Shown in pieces: positions 19,996 through 31,441 of a DNA stretch of 64,000 nucleotides. Both the position numbers and the translations under genes were made by a program. Position 1 is the stretch's first letter, and every line of letters starts with the position of its first letter. Below the pieces are notes generated by a model. The model searched no databases and was not told the origin of the DNA. It saw only the letters and a program-made list of their open reading frames with translations. Source of the stretch: Eurosta solidaginis (taxonomy: Eukaryota; Arthropoda; Insecta; Diptera; Tephritidae); assembly GCF_040869045.1 (NCBI RefSeq), contig NC_090321.1, positions 79,331,183-79,395,182 on the forward strand, in the 5' to 3' direction.

Positions 19996-22397
19996 TATAC
20001 TCAGTTGAGCAGAGCTCACAGAGTATATTAAGTTTGATTGGATAACGGTTGGTTGTACAGGTATAAAGGAATCGAGATAGATATAGACTCCCATATATCA
20101 AAATCATCAGGATCGAAAAAAAAATTTGATTGAGCCATGTCCGTCCGTACGTCCGTACGTTAACACGATAACTTGAGTAAATTTTGAGGTATCTTGATGA
20201 AATTTGGTATGTAGGTTCCTGAGCACTCATCTCAGATCGCTATTTAAAATGAACGATATCGAACTATAACCACGCCCACTTTTTCGATATCGAAAATTTC
20301 GAAAAAACCGAAAAAGTGCGATAATTCATTACCAAAGACAGATAAAACGATGAAACTTGGTAGGTGAGATGAACTTATGACGCAGAATAGAAAATTAGTA
20401 AAATTTTGGACAATGGGCGTGGCACCGCCCACTTTTAAAAGAAGGTAATTTAAAAATTTTGCGAGCTGTAATTTGGCAGTTGTTGAAGATATCATGATGA
20501 AATTTGGCAGGAACGTTACTCCTATTACTATATGTACGCTTAATAAAAATTAGCAAAATCGGAGAAGGACCACGCCCACTTTAAAAAAAAATTTTTTTTA
20601 AAGTAAAATTTTAACAAAAAATTTAATACCTTTACAGTTTAAAAGTAAATTATGTCAACATTCAACTCCAGTAATGATATGGTGCAACAAAATAAAAAAA
20701 TAAAATAAAATTTCAAAATGGGCGTGGCTCCACCCTTTTTCATTTAATTCGTCTAGGATACTTTTAATGCCATAAGTCGAACAAACATTTACCAGTCCTT
20801 TGGAAATTTGGTAGGGGCATAGATTTTATGACGCTAACAGTTTTCTGTGAAAATGGGCGAAATCGGTTGAAGCCACGCCCAGTTTTTATACACAGTCGCC
20901 CGTCTGTCCTTCCGCATGGCCGTTAACACGATAACTTGCGCAAAAAACGATATATCTTAACTAAACTTTATTCACGTACTTATCTGAACTCACTTTATCT
21001 TGGTATGAAAAATGAACGAAATCCGACGATGACCACGCCCACTTTTTCGATATCGAAAATTACGAAAAATGAAAAAATGCCATAATTCTATACCAAATAC
21101 GAAAAAAGGGATGAAACATGGTAATTGGATTGGTTTATTGACGCGAAATATAACTTTAGAATTAACTTTGTAAAATTGTTGTGACACCTACCATATTAAG
21201 TAGAAGAAAATGAAAAAGTTCTGCAGGGCGAAATAAAAAATCCTTGAAATCTTGGCAGGTATTACATATATAAATAAATTAGCGGTATCCAACAGATGAT
21301 GTTCTTGGTCACCCTGGTCCACATTTTGGTCGATATCTGGAAAACGCCTTCACATATACAACTACCACCACTCCCTTTTAAACTCTCATTAATACCTTTA
21401 ATATTTGATACCAATATCGTACAAACACATTATATAGTCACCCCGGTCCACCTTTATGGCTATATCTCGAAAAGGCATCCACCTATAGAACTAAGCCCCA
21501 CGCCATTTTAAAATACTCATTAACACCTTTCATTTGATACCGAAAAAGCGACCACCCATAGAACAAAGGCCCACTCCCTTTTAAACATACCCATTAACAC
21601 CTTTCATTTGATACCCATATCGTACAAACAAAGTTTAGAATCACACCTGGTCCACCTTTATTGCGATACCTCGAAAAGGCGCCCACCTATAGAACTAAGG
21701 CCCACTCCCTTTTAAAATACTCATTAACACCTTTCGTTTGATACACATATTGTACAAACGCATTCTAGGGTCACCCCTGGTCCCCTTTATGGCGATATCT
21801 CGAAAAGGCGACCACCTATACAACTACCGCCACTCCCTTTTAAAACCCTGATTAATACCTTTAATTTGAGACCCATATCGTACAAACACATTCTAGAGTC
21901 ACCCCTGGTCCACCTTTATGGCGATATTTCGAAACGGCTTCCACCTATAGAACTAAGGCCCACTCCCTTTTAAAATACTCATTAACACCTTTCGTTTGAT
22001 ACCCATATTGTACAAACACATTCTAGAGTCACTCTGGTCCACCTTTATGGCGATATCTCGAAACGGCGTCCACCTATGGAACTAAGGATTACTCCCTTTT
22101 AAAATACTCATTAACACCTTTCATTTGATACCCATATCGTGCAAACAAATTCTAGAGTCAACTCTGATCCACCTTTATGGCGATATCCCTAAATGGCGTC
22201 CACCTATAGAACTATGGCCCACTCCCTCTTAAAGTACTATTTAATACCTTCCATTTGATACGCATGTCATACAAACACATTCCAGGGTTTCCCTGGGTTC
22301 ATTTTCCTACATGGTTATTTTCCCTTATGTTGTCACCATAGCTCTCAACTGAGTATGTAATGTTCGGTTACACCCGAACTTAACCTTCCTTACTTGT
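19996..22397 (+). mobile_element. HINE-A copy 2, complete, plus strand
   Basis: It begins TATACTCAGTTGAGCAGAG, with the AGCCATGTCCGTCCG core at about 20135. The unique region has CCACGCCC/GGGCGTGG boxes at about 20270, 20410, 20570, 20720, 20870 and 21035. About eight 128-bp-type units follow (21290-22290), then CTCAACTGAGTAT, the GTTCGG/CCGAAC hairpin and CTTACTTGT. T residues lie on both sides and there is no duplication. Several units are shortened, so the array is shorter than in copies 1 and 3. Confidence 0.92.
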
Positions 22398-22560
22398 TTT
22401 ATTTTATTTTATTTTTTTATTTCGTTTTACATTTCTTTTATTTTATGATATTTATTTTTTTATTTTACGTAATTCAATTTTATTTTATGTTTTCATCTTG
22501 TTTAATTAAATTTAGTTTTTTAATTATTTTCTTTTTTTTCTTTTTGCAATTCTTATTTTA
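22398..22560. repeat. T-rich low-complexity sequence
   Basis: TTTTATTTTATTTTTTTATTTCG-type simple sequence. The plus-strand ORF 22394-22579 (F/Y/I-rich) is an artefact of it. Confidence 0.75.
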
Positions 22561-23484
22561 TATAAATCCTACCAAATAATGTACAAATATGTTACAACCA
22601 ACAAAACCCTAAAACGAAGCAAATTTCAACTTAAACCTAATAACCTAACCACGTGCTTTGTTTTTGTAAACACTTTGTGTATCAGTAATAAATATTACGC
22701 ATTTGCTCGTTTTCCCTGCTCTTTCTTTCCAACATAACAGCAGTGTATATATCTCTTGCACTTGCGTGCACAAAAACTGCGTATATGCCCAGAGACTTTA
22801 AATATAGGTATGTAAGTGACGTGTTTGCCTTGAGATGCCGTGTGACCACGCTCATATCAACATACCATGTTCCCACAGTACGCTACAGTGTAGTGACTGC
22901 ACTTACGCTCTCATTCTTTCTTACTCCATACAGCATACTAATACCACATACTACGCCTATGCAAACACATTCTCGTACTCCATATAATACATATAACAAT
23001 ACTACACACTACGCCTGTATTGACATTCTACATCCATATATTCTCCACATAGCATACCACTTACAGATACTACTCTTACGCTTACACCTTAAGCTAACGT
23101 TCAGGAATACCCTATACCATGAGCAAAGATGTTTGAACATAAAAAATCAAGCTTCCAACTTCACCAGATATGAAATCCGTGCATACCGCAAGAAGTAATT
23201 TTTCTGGAGGTGGTGTACCCCTCCCCCGAAAGGTCAAAATATACAATATTACGTGCGGTTGGGCGCATATTGTGGATCACCCTAATATATATGCATATGT
23301 ATGTACATACTCGCAAATATCTGTAGCTGTAAACAGTATGTAATTTTCTATTTACCGCTGAATGGCTTCATGTTTATTTTTATAACTCATCAAATTCCGA
23401 AATACAGTACTACATATATAAATGAAGCAACTTTTTTATCCCTTTTAAATTTTCAGTCCTGGTACTTGGGATTTGCTAGTGGGT
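22561..23484. other. Intergenic, no gene recognised
   Basis: A plus-strand ORF (22743-23198, 151 codons) has no recognisable motif and lies in CA/TA-rich sequence with an imperfect roughly 60-bp duplication around ACTACGCCT (22955 and 23008). Confidence 0.4.
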
Positions 23485-23871
23485 TCAGTAAGATAATCCT
23501 GCTATTTTTGGCCAGAAGTAGGGTAAGCACAATGGAGGGGCAAGGTAGAACGACAAGAGGTCTTTGCGAGGGAAGCACAGTTCGGAGCTAGCGTGTTGAT
23601 TTTGTGGTTGGGAAGCGAATTCGCCGCCAAGAACTATTGTTCTTCGTTCGGCTGTTAACGATTTGCATACGATGACTGCAGCCGTCAGCTTCAAAAACGT
23701 GTTGGCAACTTTCGACGCCTGGGTAGGCAAGGAAGGGGTCTTTGGCCCTGTAGCCGGAAAATTCAGCCTCTGTGATACAACATCTCTTTGAGGTTCATTG
23801 GCTTCGCCGCGCCTCGAAATATGATTATGGTCACCTGCAGCTCCAGGCTCCAGCACAAAAATATACACCAA
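23485..23871 (-). CDS. Unassigned ORF, 128 codons, probably transposon-derived
   Basis: Mixed-composition frame (RRTIVLGGEFASQPQNQHASS, AAVIVCKSL and a Pro-rich C-terminal part). I see no domain, signal peptide or splice context that would argue for a host gene. It could be a relic of a LINE or LTR element. GC is higher than in the surrounding sequence. Confidence 0.2.
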   Translation of the reverse strand: MVYIFVLEPGAAGDHNHISRRGEANEPQRDVVSQRLNFPATGPKTPSLPTQASKVANTFLKLTAAVIVCKSLTAERRTIVLGGEFASQPQNQHASSELCFPRKDLLSFYLAPPLCLPYFWPKIAGLSY

Positions 23872-24279
23872 GCTGATAGAAAGTACACGAAACCAAGCCG
23901 ATCAGGGCGCGATTGACTGCAGCGCTAGTGTCTTGAATGGGCGCACAATACGAGGTCCAAAGATCGAATCAAACAGGTAGTGTCACATATGTACGTCTCC
24001 GTGTAGAGAATAAAAGTACATGTAGTCTTCTAAGCAAACATTGTCGTCGAGCAGCTGCTCACAAAACAGACAGCTGATGATTACTCCACTTGACACTCAC
24101 ACCTGATCACTGAGAGCTGTATTCGGCACAATGATGTAGCCGAGCTGTGAAAGCGCTTTTATTACGTACTACATACGGCTATAGATTTCCAGCGAATCCG
24201 CGAAAACTACTGGCACGAGGAGGAATATCGAAAGACGCAGCACGCTTCTTCTCTTTTAAACTCACGGAAAAGAAATCGG
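23872..24279. other. Unassigned
   Basis: Moderate-GC sequence without a long frame or repeat partner in the window. Confidence 0.4.
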
Positions 24280-25465
24280 TTTATAAACCCACAGTGATTG
24301 AAGTAAACACAGCCAGCATTTTTTGAAAATTTTGATCAAAAAATATTTAAATATCATACCCCAAAATGATTAAAAACGTTCAAATTTAAAAGCATTTTCG
24401 GGAGAAAAATGTACCTTAAATATGATTATTTTCGAACAATACTTTATGATTCCTATTTCGAAACAATTTTTATTCATATTTGATATCATTGTAAAATTGA
24501 GCTTTAATAGTTTTAGAGTAATATTTGACTGCTTTTCGCAGTCCTTTTCTGATCATATTCGTGATCATATTTCAATCGTTTTGGTTGAGATTTTTGAATC
24601 ATTTTTTAATGCGATTATGATGCATTTATTCTTCATATCTCATTCAAAATAAGATACTACATAATAATCTTATTTCATCAGGGGAAGAAAGCATGCGGAA
24701 GTGAGCTATTCGAACCACAGGTAGCTCGCTAAACAAACTTGACCGATATACACCTGCAACATCCAACACCAGCATTACCGTCTACATCTTGGAATACGGA
24801 TACGATACGGGAAGTTGAAGCCATATCCAGGTATGTCAACATAGTTCAAATAGCTCACAACATTTGTATTGTCCAAACATTATGTATTTTCTGGGAAGCC
24901 GAAGGTGGAGAAATGGTTTGGGAAATCTTCGGTCACGAGAAGCATTACATTATTTTTTGTCTTGAAGAATATCTTTTGTATAAATTATAACATTTTTTAT
25001 ATATGTATTTTTTCCTAGCTTGATGATTGAAAAAATATGTGTATGTGAAAAAATTAAGATTTTTAATGAAAAGTAAAATTTTAACAAGTATAAAGTTCAT
25101 TATTCGTCAATAAATATATTCATAAAAGATTCAGAAAGCTGAATTAAAAATGATTATAAATTTTTGATCACTTAAAGTAAACACATCTGATTCAAATATG
25201 ATTCCAAAATGTGATTGAAAAACTATATTTAGTTCATCGCAAGGTATATTTGATTATTCTTTTTGTTGATTTTTATGAAATATTTAAATTTAATCATCAA
25301 AGGACTTCAAAGTGATCCCAAAAAGTGATCGGAAAATGATTTTAAGTTTTTGATCATCAAAAGTATTCATATTTGATTATTTCTTTTGTTCAATTGTATG
25401 ATAACTCATTTAGTCAGAAAGAGTAATCAAATTGTATTGCTATTTAGAGGAATTCAAAATCACCT
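24280..25465. repeat. AT-rich sequence with recurring TGATCA / TGATT words
   Basis: Phrases such as TTTTTGATCA, AAAATGATT and ATATTTGATTATT recur (24330, 24560, 25150-25160, 25250, 25340-25380). The best pair is 25145-25175 against 25335-25375, followed in both by ATATTTGATTATTCTTTT or a variant. They are weak remains of an older repeat. An ORF at 24739-24990 (plus) inside it has no motif. Confidence 0.35.
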
Positions 25466-25735
25466 AAATGCTGAGTGGGAAGTTGCTCAGAATAGTCCGT
25501 AGAGTATTTGCAGCATATGTGACTTTTTTTAGAAAAAATTGGCCCAACCTAATGCAAGCAACGACAGTCGGAAACAGCGAGAATTACTCTGGGTTCACCA
25601 CCGATAGGTATGCTGAAGTGGAAACGACAAGCCCTAGGCTGATTTCTTTCATAGAACAGTTGGTTATACTTTTGCGGTTATATTTACCTAAAATGTAGTG
25701 TCACAAACTACTGAGCTCTTTACACTATTTCAAGA
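25466..25735. other. Unassigned
   Basis: A 76-codon ORF (25468-25698, plus) with no recognised motif. Confidence 0.35.
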
Positions 25736-25920
25736 TGAAAATCCAGTCGACCCTTTCTAAAATCGAAGTGAGGATATCTAAAATCCAATTAACAATTCAA
25801 AATTCCAACTGACGCTTTCGAAAATCCAATTGACAGTTTTAAAATCAAATTGGCGCTTTCGAAAATTCAACTGACTATTCTGAATTCCAACTAAACATTT
25901 CCAAAATCCATCTGGAAAAG
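25736..25920 (-). repeat. 21-bp degenerate minisatellite, about nine units
   Basis: Successive units begin AAAATCCA or AAAATTCAA and end near GACGCTTTCG, 20-22 bp apart. Because 21 bp is seven codons, the minus strand stays open across most of it (ORF 25778-25966) and gives a periodic NF..VSW/NWIF peptide. Confidence 0.7.
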
Positions 25921-26197
25921 ATGTACTTTTTGAAACGTCACTCAGCAACCTGTCAGTTAGCAACAAGTCTTAAACTCATATTTCCCACTTTTCTTCCACC
26001 GTTAGCCTCTGAAGTATGTCAAGGTCATTTCCATTTCGGATGACGTAATAAAAGACTTTATAATTCCATCAACAACTCAATAAAATAAACAAACAGATTT
26101 TATTGCATAATAAACAACAAAGTTAACAAAAAAGTGAATGTGAACAAAAACAAAAACAACTTAGGACAGAGATGAGAATTGAATGATGAATATTTAC
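25921..26197. other. Unassigned, next to the candidate exon
   Basis: No gene seen. If the exon call at 26198-26428 is right, this is downstream intron on the minus strand. Confidence 0.35.
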
Positions 26198-26428
26198 CGT
26201 TGCATATTCATAAAGCCGCCACCATTACTACCGTTAGTAGCAACATTATGCTCGTCTTCGTCACTGTCACTGCTATCGAATGCTGTTGAACGTGGTCGCT
26301 TTGCTTTGCCACCTAAATGACAAATCAATAACATTGTTGCGGTTGATATTGTTGTTGTTGCTATTGGTTTTGTGGTTGTTGTTGTTTTATGATGCTTCGA
26401 TGAACCCACTGGTGATGGCTTTGCATCG
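26198..26428 (-). CDS. Candidate host-gene exon (basic/acidic, Ser-rich protein)
   Basis: Minus-strand reading frame ending KAKRPRSTAFDSSDSDEDE, then HNVATNGSNGGGFMNMQ. The 5' splice site reads CAACG|GTAAAT at 26198/26197. Two in-frame acceptors are possible: CATTTAG|GTGGC, giving a 115-nt exon (26198-26312), or CATTAG|CGATGC, giving 231 nt (26198-26428) that adds SDAKPSPVGSSKHHK and a Thr-rich stretch. A basic cluster followed by an SDSD/ED run looks like a nuclear-protein linker with casein-kinase-type sites. It is unlike any of the transposon frames nearby and keeps a clean frame. The rest of the gene is not visible; neighbouring exons would lie beyond long, transposon-filled introns. I do not recognise the protein. 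Confidence 0.42.
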
Positions 26429-26531
26429 CTAATGAATCTTCAATTTCCATTGTCGCATATTTAAGTATATAAAGACACTCTCAACTTGTTGAATATGCAG
26501 AAACACTCACAAAAGAATAGATTTAAATTTT

Positions 26532-26905
26532 TATACTCAGCTGAGCAGAGCTCACAGAGTATATTAATTTAGTTCGCATAATGGTGCCCCGTAACGGCAT
26601 AAACTAATCGAGATAGATATAGGCTTCCATATATCAAAATGATCTGGGCGAAAAAAGAAATTCATTTAGCCATGTCCGTGCGTCCGTCCGTGCGTCCGTT
26701 CGTCTGTCCCTAAACACGGTATCTTAATGAAATTTAGTATGTAAGTTCTTGGGCACTCCTGGGCGTGGCACCGCCCACTTTTAAAAGAAGGTAATTTAAA
26801 AGTTTTCCAAGCTGTAATTTGGCAGTCGTTGAAGATATCATAATGACATTTGGCAGTAACGTTACTCCTATTACTATATGTGTGCTAAATAAAAATTTGC
26901 AAAAA
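26532..26905 (+). mobile_element. HINE-A copy 5, 5' fragment with internal deletion
   Basis: It starts TATACTCAGCTGAGCAGAG, keeps the TTTAGCCATGTCCGTGCG core and (GTCY)n, then jumps to the GGGCGTGGCACCGCCCAC region and stops where copies 1-3 read GCTAATAAAAATTAGC. The rest, including the 128-bp array and hairpin, is missing. Confidence 0.85.
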
Positions 26906-26936
26906 CTTCCATTAATTGAGAATAAACGGTATACAC

Positions 26937-26939
<3 letters not shown>

Positions 26940-26996
<57 letters not shown>
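26940..26996. repeat. (AT)n microsatellite, about 28 repeats
   Basis: A perfect AT run between the HINE-A fragment and the LINE fragment. It creates false YIYIYI reading frames on both strands. Confidence 0.97.
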
Positions 26997-27001
<5 letters not shown>

Positions 27002-27720
27002 ATGTTCTGCCATTTCTGCACCCTGGCGCCAAACCTCCGGCTCGATTGTTGCCCCCGGAACTCTTTCGAAGCTCAGGCACGGTACCATATATTCCGTTTT
27101 CCGATATTACATGGCGCTTTACCGCTATGGCCATACGGCGTGCACTCAAGCTTCCCCGAGGCCTTAAGCCTTGATGCAGTGGATACCGCGATATTTTTGG
27201 TCACGGGTTCTGAAGGCGGGATTTATAGAATGACATTAAATACTGCTGTCGGATAGTGTTTAGGACTTCCGCTATGCTAATCATTGATAATCTGCATACT
27301 CTTTCAAGTTTTTTGGTATACGTTCCTTTTTTGGGTGACTTTCCACCAAACAAGAACCCCATAGCATAGTATGGGTTAGACAATCGGCCTAAATACACAA
27401 TAACCCCACCAATAGGCCCCACCTGAATCCTGGTATCCTCTTTCAAGCATACAATGCCGTGGAAGTTTTCTTCGCACTTTCTTCCACATGAAATTTCCAC
27501 GACAAGTTACAATCTAGCATAACTCCTAGATAATTTGTGATATATTTTTCTTGTAGAGTTACCCCTCCAAGCTAAGGCTTAGTCCAATTAGGGACCTTAT
27601 ATTTCCTAGTAAATAGTACCAGATGGGTTTTTTTCGCGTTGTCGGTTAACCCGACTCCGAATACCCTGGCATCTGCATCCCGAAGTGCATAACTTTTCAG
27701 AGAGCTGATTGTTTTTAGGC
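26997..27720 (-). pseudogene. I-group LINE, RT thumb to start of RNase H, decayed
   Basis: The minus strand reads KKTHLVLFTRKYKVPNW, LGGVTLQEKYITNYLGVMLD, LSWKFHVEESAKKTSTALYACK and W.L.VGL, then LERVCRLSMISI. After stops come TEYMVPCLSFE and TIEPEVWRQGAEMAEH. The last block is homologous to the start of the 17283 element (TDYMIPYLRFE), which fixes the order RT then RNase H. It is broken by several stops and ends in the AT microsatellite. Confidence 0.85.
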
Positions 27721-28509
27721 ATGTGCCGCTTATGATGACTTAACGAACATCTCGAACCTCAAATATTATAACTAAAGCTGGTCCTAAGCTATGTTACAAG
27801 CTAAATTCTCTAGGTTTTCGGAGTTACTTAAATCTCGAAGTCACACATTTCAAATTCGGATGATTTTTTGTTTTTAATATTACGATCCCTGCGCCACCTA
27901 GCGAACGTTTTTTTCTTCATATCCTCATTGTCATCGGGTTCTGAAGTTTGTTTTACGTTTCACAACTCTAGCTTTACGGGGAGCTACTCAAAAATCAATT
28001 GCAAGATTCTCCAGTTTTGTACAGAAATTAACAGGCATAATGAAACCGCCCTTGCATAAAAGAAATAATAAAAGCTAAGCAAGCCACGCCGCCTCCGGTC
28101 TTACATGGCTTCGATGTCCTGTCAGAAATAACAAACGACGAAAATAAGCCCCTTTTGGATAGGCCGTATGGGTAGAATTACCGCTAGCAGGAATAATATT
28201 TAAAAGCTCGTGTTTTTTAAAGGGTTCTATTTAACTTGACTCTGTGTAGCGTTATTTACGAATTTTGTGTTTGAAATTTAAGTAACTTCCCGATAAGATA
28301 CAAGCTTGAAACGTGGAATATAGTTCAGAGCCCGATGACAATGCAATAAAAAGAAAAAACTCCGCTCGGTGGCACATGGGTCGAGAAATTCGTATTTATG
28401 GTGCGATTTGGCTCATATTTGGAACACATGTTACATACATGAATAGAAAGTGACCTATGAAAAAAATCGCCGGCAGGTTGTAGGCGAAATTTGGGTAAAT
28501 AAAATAATT
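27721..28509. other. Unassigned
   Basis: No frame or tandem structure. The phrase CCCGATGACAATGCAATA (28333) has a relative at 35611 (TCCGATGACAATGCAATA), so part of it is an unclassified dispersed repeat. Confidence 0.4.
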
Positions 28510-29005
28510 TAAAAAAATATTTAAGTTCAACGGTTTTATTGAAAACAGTACTTACATTAAGTAATAATAATACTAAAAGCTAGAAAATAATTAGGTAGGT
28601 CCTAGGTACTAGTCATCACACTCCTCACCAATCTAGGGCATTGATCAGAAAAATAAATAAAAGCGTGGGCCGTGTTAAATTTCCCTTCATAGTCAACCAC
28701 TCATATCTTTATAAATGATATTTTCATATATGTATAAGTAGAACGAACTTAACCTTAATTAGGTCATGCTACGCCTGACGTTTTTAGAAATTCCCCGCGC
28801 CCAACGCTTTTATTTATTTTTCTGATCAATGCCCTAGATTGGTGAGGAGTGTGATGACTCGTACCTAGGACTAACCTAATTATTTTCTAGCTTTTAGTAT
28901 TATTATTACTTAATGTAAATATTGTTTTCAATTGGCGCCGGTTGGCGGAGCGAAGAACCGACTAGGTATTGTTTTCAATAAAACCGTTTAACTTAAATTA
29001 TTAAA
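28510..29005. mobile_element. Long inverted-repeat (foldback/MITE-like) element
   Basis: The left arm (about 28525-28670) and the right arm (about 28799-29000) are reverse complements over about 150 bp with few mismatches: AACGGTTTTATTGAAAAC / GTTTTCAATAAAACCGTT and TAGGGCATTGATCAG / CTGATCAATGCCCTA. The central spacer of about 125 bp is unrelated. The right arm is longer because of an extra 34+13 bp (see 28933-28966). Exact termini and target duplication could not be fixed. Confidence 0.8.
28933..28966 (+). mobile_element. 34-bp RTE-derived insert with 13-bp duplication
   Basis: The 13-mer TATTGTTTTCAAT occurs at 28920-28932 and 28967-28979, and only once in the matching position of the left arm. 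The bases between, with the preceding T, read NWRRLAERRTD-stop. This is the C-terminal coding motif of the RTE-like element seen on the minus strand at about 52400-52440 (TNWRRLAEKR). Confidence 0.75.
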
Positions 29006-30090
29006 TTTAATTTATGTACGGTCTTTACTTCAATTATTAAAAAACTATTTACATTTAATCAACCTTTTCATGCATACACATTTTTTTCACCAATCGATTT
29101 AACCGGTTTTTGTTTCATTGTATTATTTAAAATTTATTTGAAATTATTAACATTTTTCAATTTATTTTTTTTTTTTTAATTTCACTTTTTAGTTCGCTAC
29201 GAGGATAAACCAACAATCGCCTTTCACATTCACGGGCCTCCATGGCGTATACTTCACTTTTTGAAGGTCAACTCAACAGCGGATTAGTATCAGATTTAGG
29301 AAAATTACACCAATTTTGATGAACAAAACCGTTAACACACACAACTGTTTCCTATTTCCACCTGATGGACTTAAATTGTTCTCAACTTTTCTCGAACTTC
29401 ATGCTGAAACGACCTTGCAATGTAGCGCACAAGGCACGCACGTCGGCCTTTATTTTTTCAACAAGTACATCGGTTTGTTACGTTACTCTAGTTCTCGGTC
29501 ATCTGTCACTCGCGAAGTCAAAATTCGGAATGGCAACGTTGATTATTGTTGATCCACTGATACACTGCCTCAATTAGCATCGCAACTGCAACACAAGCAA
29601 AAAGCTCATCAATAACAAAAAAAGGAAAATGAAAAAAAAAAAAAACACTGAAGGTGAGTAATAAATGTACCAGCAAATCAGTCAACCAGTCCGCTCTCCA
29701 AGGCCAGCGAAAGTAAAGTTTCGTATGAAATAAAACCGTACGTAATTAATATTTCAACAAAATGTGGCACTCAGCAATTATCGATGATGGTCAACCAACG
29801 ACTAACCCACTCATAATGCACAAGGGATGCTGCATGAGCAGAGAAATATTTGTCGACAGCGCTTGCAATGGAGGAGGTTGTAGTTGTTGTTCTGTTGTAG
29901 CAGTGAGGTGAGAGTAGTAACGTAGGGCAGTTACAACAAAACGCATTTATGTTCAAGCACGCAAAACAACAAAAAGTAGTTAGATAAAATCGTAAGAAAA
30001 AAAATCAAGGTCAAGGAGGGGATGACTGCGTGTGAGCTACTCAAATAAAGGATGTGTTAAAGCGCTTGCGCAAAGAGAGAATGTTTAGAG
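29006..30090. other. Intergenic, no gene recognised
   Basis: AT-rich to 29200, then ordinary composition. Overlapping plus-strand ORFs of 70-78 codons at 29316-29577 lack motifs. A (GTTGTAGTTGTTGTT) stretch near 29876 resembles the tails of the local LINEs, but the flanks do not match them. Confidence 0.45.
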
Positions 30091-30444
30091 GTAATCAACA
30101 GTGTTGCCAGGTTAGCCTTTTGGAGGCTAGATTTAGCCATTTTTTTTTGCCTTTAGCCTCGAAATTTTGTGTTTAGCTTCGTGACTTTTTTCTAGCCTTT
30201 TGTGCTCCGAATGTATTTTTAAAAATTTCTAAAATAAATAATTTCAATAGTTCCTGTTCCTAATACCTAATAATATGAGTTCTCTACAAAAGATTATTTT
30301 TTTTTTCTGCTGAAAATTTCAAAGCCAGATGTATTTTCTTACTTTGAAAAAGAGAAGTATAGTTATTCTTGAAGTCAAATAGCATTAATAGAGCTGCAGT
30401 GGCGAAAACTTATAACTATACAATGGAAAAATGCACACTCCACC

Positions 30445-30786
30445 ATGGAATTTTGGTCGGAAGTCCGAGAACATAAAAATGCATTAAACGAACCTCCTTT
30501 TTTAGAACTTGTCGAATTCATATTTAGTTTTTTAGTATTACCACTCAGTAACGCGGAGGTTGAAAGAGTTTTTAGTGGCATGAAAATTCTGAAAACTAAA
30601 TTAAGGAACAAACTAAAAATTAAAATGCTTAATGCGCTGCTTAATATTAGATGCTCGTTAAAACGCTTATCTAAATGTTGTAATGACTTTGAAATTACCG
30701 ATGATCTCATATCTATGGTAAATAGCCAAACTTTATACCCAGACTTAAGCTCTTCTGATTCTTCAGACGGGGAATATTTTATATAA
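30445..30786 (+). pseudogene. hAT transposase C-terminal dimerisation domain
   Basis: This 113-codon frame contains FLVLPLSNAEVERVFSGMKILKTKLRNKL, the conserved hAT dimerisation block (L..P.S.A..ER.FS). It is followed by MLNALLNIRCSLKR and a Ser/Asp-rich end. The BED finger and the catalytic D..D..E parts are absent, so it is a remnant of a protein that normally runs over 500 residues. The frame itself is clean. Confidence 0.9.
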
Positions 30787-30823
30787 ATAATTAGTTTGTA
30801 ATATTTTTTTTATGTATATACAC

Positions 30824-31441
30824 TAGGGCGGGTCGATTTAAAAATCGCTCATTGCTCTGTGAAAATCATATTCTAGGGATCAAAATTAGAAACTTTGTCG
30901 AAGGAACCATACCTCTGAAACGAATTCTAATGTCCCCCCCTTTGGGTCGAACTTTTGGGTAGGGGCAATTTCAATTATACCTGCTGTGTCTTGTGGTGGC
31001 TTAAAAAAAAAAAACACAAGAAATTTTACGATCTGCAATTTTGTCACAGTGATAACTTGCTTTTTTAAAACGGTTGAATAAAAAACCCACACAACTATGT
31101 TTACGATATGCAAATGCATCACAGTGATGCCTTGGTTTTAAAAGGGGGTTGTAAAATGCTAATTTCTAATAATTTTTTTTAATTTCTTTTCTATTACTAA
31201 GTTAAATTCATTTTTTCATTTACATATGTTCTGACTAAATAAATTTAAAATTAAAGAAAAAACATAGGCATTTCAAAGTGGGACTTATCAAAATTTGCCC
31301 CTACGACCCAAAGGGGGGGACATCAGAATTCGTTTTCGAGGTATGGTTCCTTCGGCAAAGTTTCTTATTTTGATCCCTAGAATATGATTTTCACAGAGCA
31401 ATGGGCGATTTTTTTGCCTCCCCAAAAATCGACCCGGCCTA
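30824..31441. mobile_element. MITE with roughly 125-bp inverted ends, family TAGGGYGGGTCGA
   Basis: It starts TAGGGCGGGTCGATTT and ends AAATCGACCCGGCCTA, with an 8-bp duplication ATATACAC at 30816-30823 and 31442-31449. Inverted arms of about 125 bp contain TTGCTCTGTGAAAATCATATT / ATGATTTTCACAGAGCAA and TTTGGGTCG / CGACCCAAA. The 8-bp duplication suggests a hAT or P-type transposase. The same ends occur at 50153-50401. Confidence 0.9.

Noticed and set aside
22743..23198. 151-codon ORF as a gene
   Set aside because: Low-complexity CA/TA-rich DNA, no motif, antisense ORF overlaps; likely chance.
26874..27256. ORFs rich in alternating Tyr-Ile on both strands
   Set aside because: Produced by the (AT)n microsatellite at 26940-26996.
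29870..29900. LINE-J tail at 29.9 kb
   Set aside because: GTTGTAGTTGTTGTT resembles the tail, but the adjoining sequence does not match the LINE-J 3' end.
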